From the NCBI GenBank assembly GCA_963791545.1, contig CAWBSR010000015.1:620001-684000 (forward strand): a stretch of 64,000 nucleotides of DNA, read 5' to 3'. Position numbers and translations under genes: made by a program. How positions within the stretch are numbered: the stretch's first letter is position 1; each line of letters starts with the position of its first letter. Positions 63,215 to 64,000 of the stretch are shown here, piece after piece. The notes beneath the pieces were generated by a model that worked only from the letters and a program-made list of their open reading frames with translations, did no database searches and was not told the origin of the DNA. This DNA is from JALYXV01 sp963791545 (GTDB lineage Bacteria > Actinomycetota > Acidimicrobiia > Acidimicrobiales > Palsa-688).

Positions 63215-63925
63215 ATGCCCGAGCTCGTGGAGGTGGCTCCGGCGTCGGCCCTCGCGGTTTATGCCCATCCCGATGACCCCGACGTGTCCTGCGGCGGGAC
63301 CCTCGCCCGCTGGGCGGCGGCCGGGAGCGAGATCATGGTGTGCGTCTGTGCCCAAGGCGACAAGGGGTCGCTGGACCCCAACATCGACCGGGTGGCGCTC
63401 GCCTCCCTGCGGCGCGACGAGGTAAAGGCGGCGGGCACGGTGCTCGGCGTGACCAGCCACCACTTCCTGGGCTACGGCGACGGCGACTTGGAGGATGACG
63501 CCGAGCTGCGAGGGCGCCTGGTGGCGTTGATCCGCCAGCTGAGGCCGGAAGCGGTGGTGTGCCCGGATCCGACCGCGGTCTTTTTCGGGCAGCAGTACGC
63601 CAATCACCGGGACCACCGGGTGGTGGGTTGGGCCACCCTGGACGCGGTCGCCCCGGCGGCCGCCAATCCGCACTACTTCCCCCATGCCGGCCCGGCCCAT
63701 CAGGCCGCGGTCCTCTACCTGTCGGGGACGATCGAGCCCGATGTCTGGGTGGACATCACCGACGTCGTCGAGCGCAAGGCCCAGGCGGTGGCCTGCCACG
63801 CCAGCCAGGTAGGCGAGCCGGGGGAGTGGTTGCGGACCGTCGTCCGCCAGCGGGCCGAGGCCGGCGGCCGGAGGGCCGGTGTGCAGTACGCGGAAGGCTT
63901 TCGCCGGCTCCTGCTGCGCCGGTAG
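63215..63925 (+). CDS. PIG-L (LmbE-like) family deacetylase
   Basis: A 236-residue zinc deacetylase-fold protein. The N-terminal AHPDDPDVSCGGT (metal and catalytic Asp) near residue 17 and NHRDHRVVG near 128 (third metal ligand) define the family. Actinobacterial members include MshB (mycothiol synthesis) and Mca (mycothiol conjugate amidase); this one is shorter than both and looks like the general N-acetylglucosaminyl/bacillithiol-like deacetylases. Substrate unassigned. A leaderless start is predicted. Confidence 0.88.
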   Translation: MPELVEVAPASALAVYAHPDDPDVSCGGTLARWAAAGSEIMVCVCAQGDKGSLDPNIDRVALASLRRDEVKAAGTVLGVTSHHFLGYGDGDLEDDAELRGRLVALIRQLRPEAVVCPDPTAVFFGQQYANHRDHRVVGWATLDAVAPAAANPHYFPHAGPAHQAAVLYLSGTIEPDVWVDITDVVERKAQAVACHASQVGEPGEWLRTVVRQRAEAGGRRAGVQYAEGFRRLLLRR

Positions 63926-63929
63926 GCGG

Positions 63930-64000
63930 CTACTGCGGTGCCGCGCCGTCCCCGGGCCGCTGGTCGTCGCCCTGGCCCGCCGCGGGCGGAGCCCGGGGAG
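63930..64000 (-). CDS. Possible C-terminal end of a convergent gene
   Basis: On the minus strand an open frame entering from the right edge ends at TAG (63932-63930) with PRAPPAAGQGDDQRP-like residues, polar and disordered, with G/C-rich third positions. It is too short to identify and may be chance. Confidence 0.25.
   Translation of the reverse strand, partial: PRAPPAAGQGDDQRPGDGAAPQ

Overview
The window is about 70% G+C and contains only core chromosomal genes of an actinobacterium. Gene order follows the classical actinobacterial series (dprA-xerC-whiG-rpsB-tsf-pyrH-frr-cdsA-dxr-rseP-ispG; rimP-nusA-ylxR-infB-rbfA-truB-ribF-rpsO-pnp-M16-dapB; dapA-rnj-ftsK; pgsA-cinA-recA-miaB-miaA-dapF-hflX; lexA-LysM-nrdR). 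The eukaryote-type short prolyl-tRNA synthetase, the DUF5679 zinc ribbon, the cinA-thpR-recA order and the lack of recX point to the class Acidimicrobiia or a close relative, but that placement is inference. No rRNA, tRNA, prophage, IS element or CRISPR array was seen.

Layout. 1-3.4 kb: DNA uptake and recombination genes (comM end, dprA, xerC) and a WhiG/FliA-type sigma factor. 3.4-16 kb: ribosome and translation factors (rpsB, tsf, frr), pyrH, lipid and isoprenoid genes (cdsA, dxr, ispG), the site-2 protease rseP, an Eis-like acetyltransferase and proS. 16-26 kb: the rimP-nusA-ylxR-infB-ylxP-rbfA-nrnA-truB-ribF operon, which starts with a leader that looks like a transcription attenuator. 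25-36 kb: arfB, rpsO, pnp, an M16 peptidase, dapB, an acyl-CoA ligase, a methyltransferase/DNA glycosylase fusion, a diiron protein and dapA. 36-49 kb: rnj, ftsK, thrB, a group-2 sigma factor, a zinc ribbon, queF, rimO, pgsA, cinA, thpR and an ECF sigma/anti-sigma pair divergent from recA. 49-64 kb: a DUF2236 protein, miaB, miaA, dapF, hflX, dapC, dapD, dapE, the lexA/LysM SOS locus, nrdR, a pyrophosphate-type phosphofructokinase, an inositol monophosphatase, threonine aldolase and a PIG-L deacetylase.

How genes work together. Six genes of the succinylase route to meso-diaminopimelate and lysine (dapA, dapB, dapC, dapD, dapE, dapF) lie within 28 kb. The SOS circuit is visible: LexA, RecA and a LysM-type division inhibitor share five boxes of the form GAAC-N4-GTTC (four exact, one with a single mismatch). 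About sixteen start codons lie 6-10 bases after a TANNNT -10 element, so much of this region is probably read from leaderless mRNAs, while operon-internal genes use ATGA/GTGA overlaps.

Oddities. Two core genes (dxr, pnp) need a one-base frameshift to be intact, each in or near low-complexity DNA; the pnp shift makes PNPase and the M16 peptidase look like one 1277-residue protein. miaA has no ATG, GTG or TTG start and probably begins at CTG. DapF has Ser where the first catalytic Cys is expected. I found no unmistakable new multigene system. The most promising leads are the leaderless promoter architecture (including overlapping divergent -10 boxes at miaB), the rimP leader, the methyltransferase-Mug fusion, the recA palindrome and a 53-residue membrane protein sharing a CTAG stop with proS.
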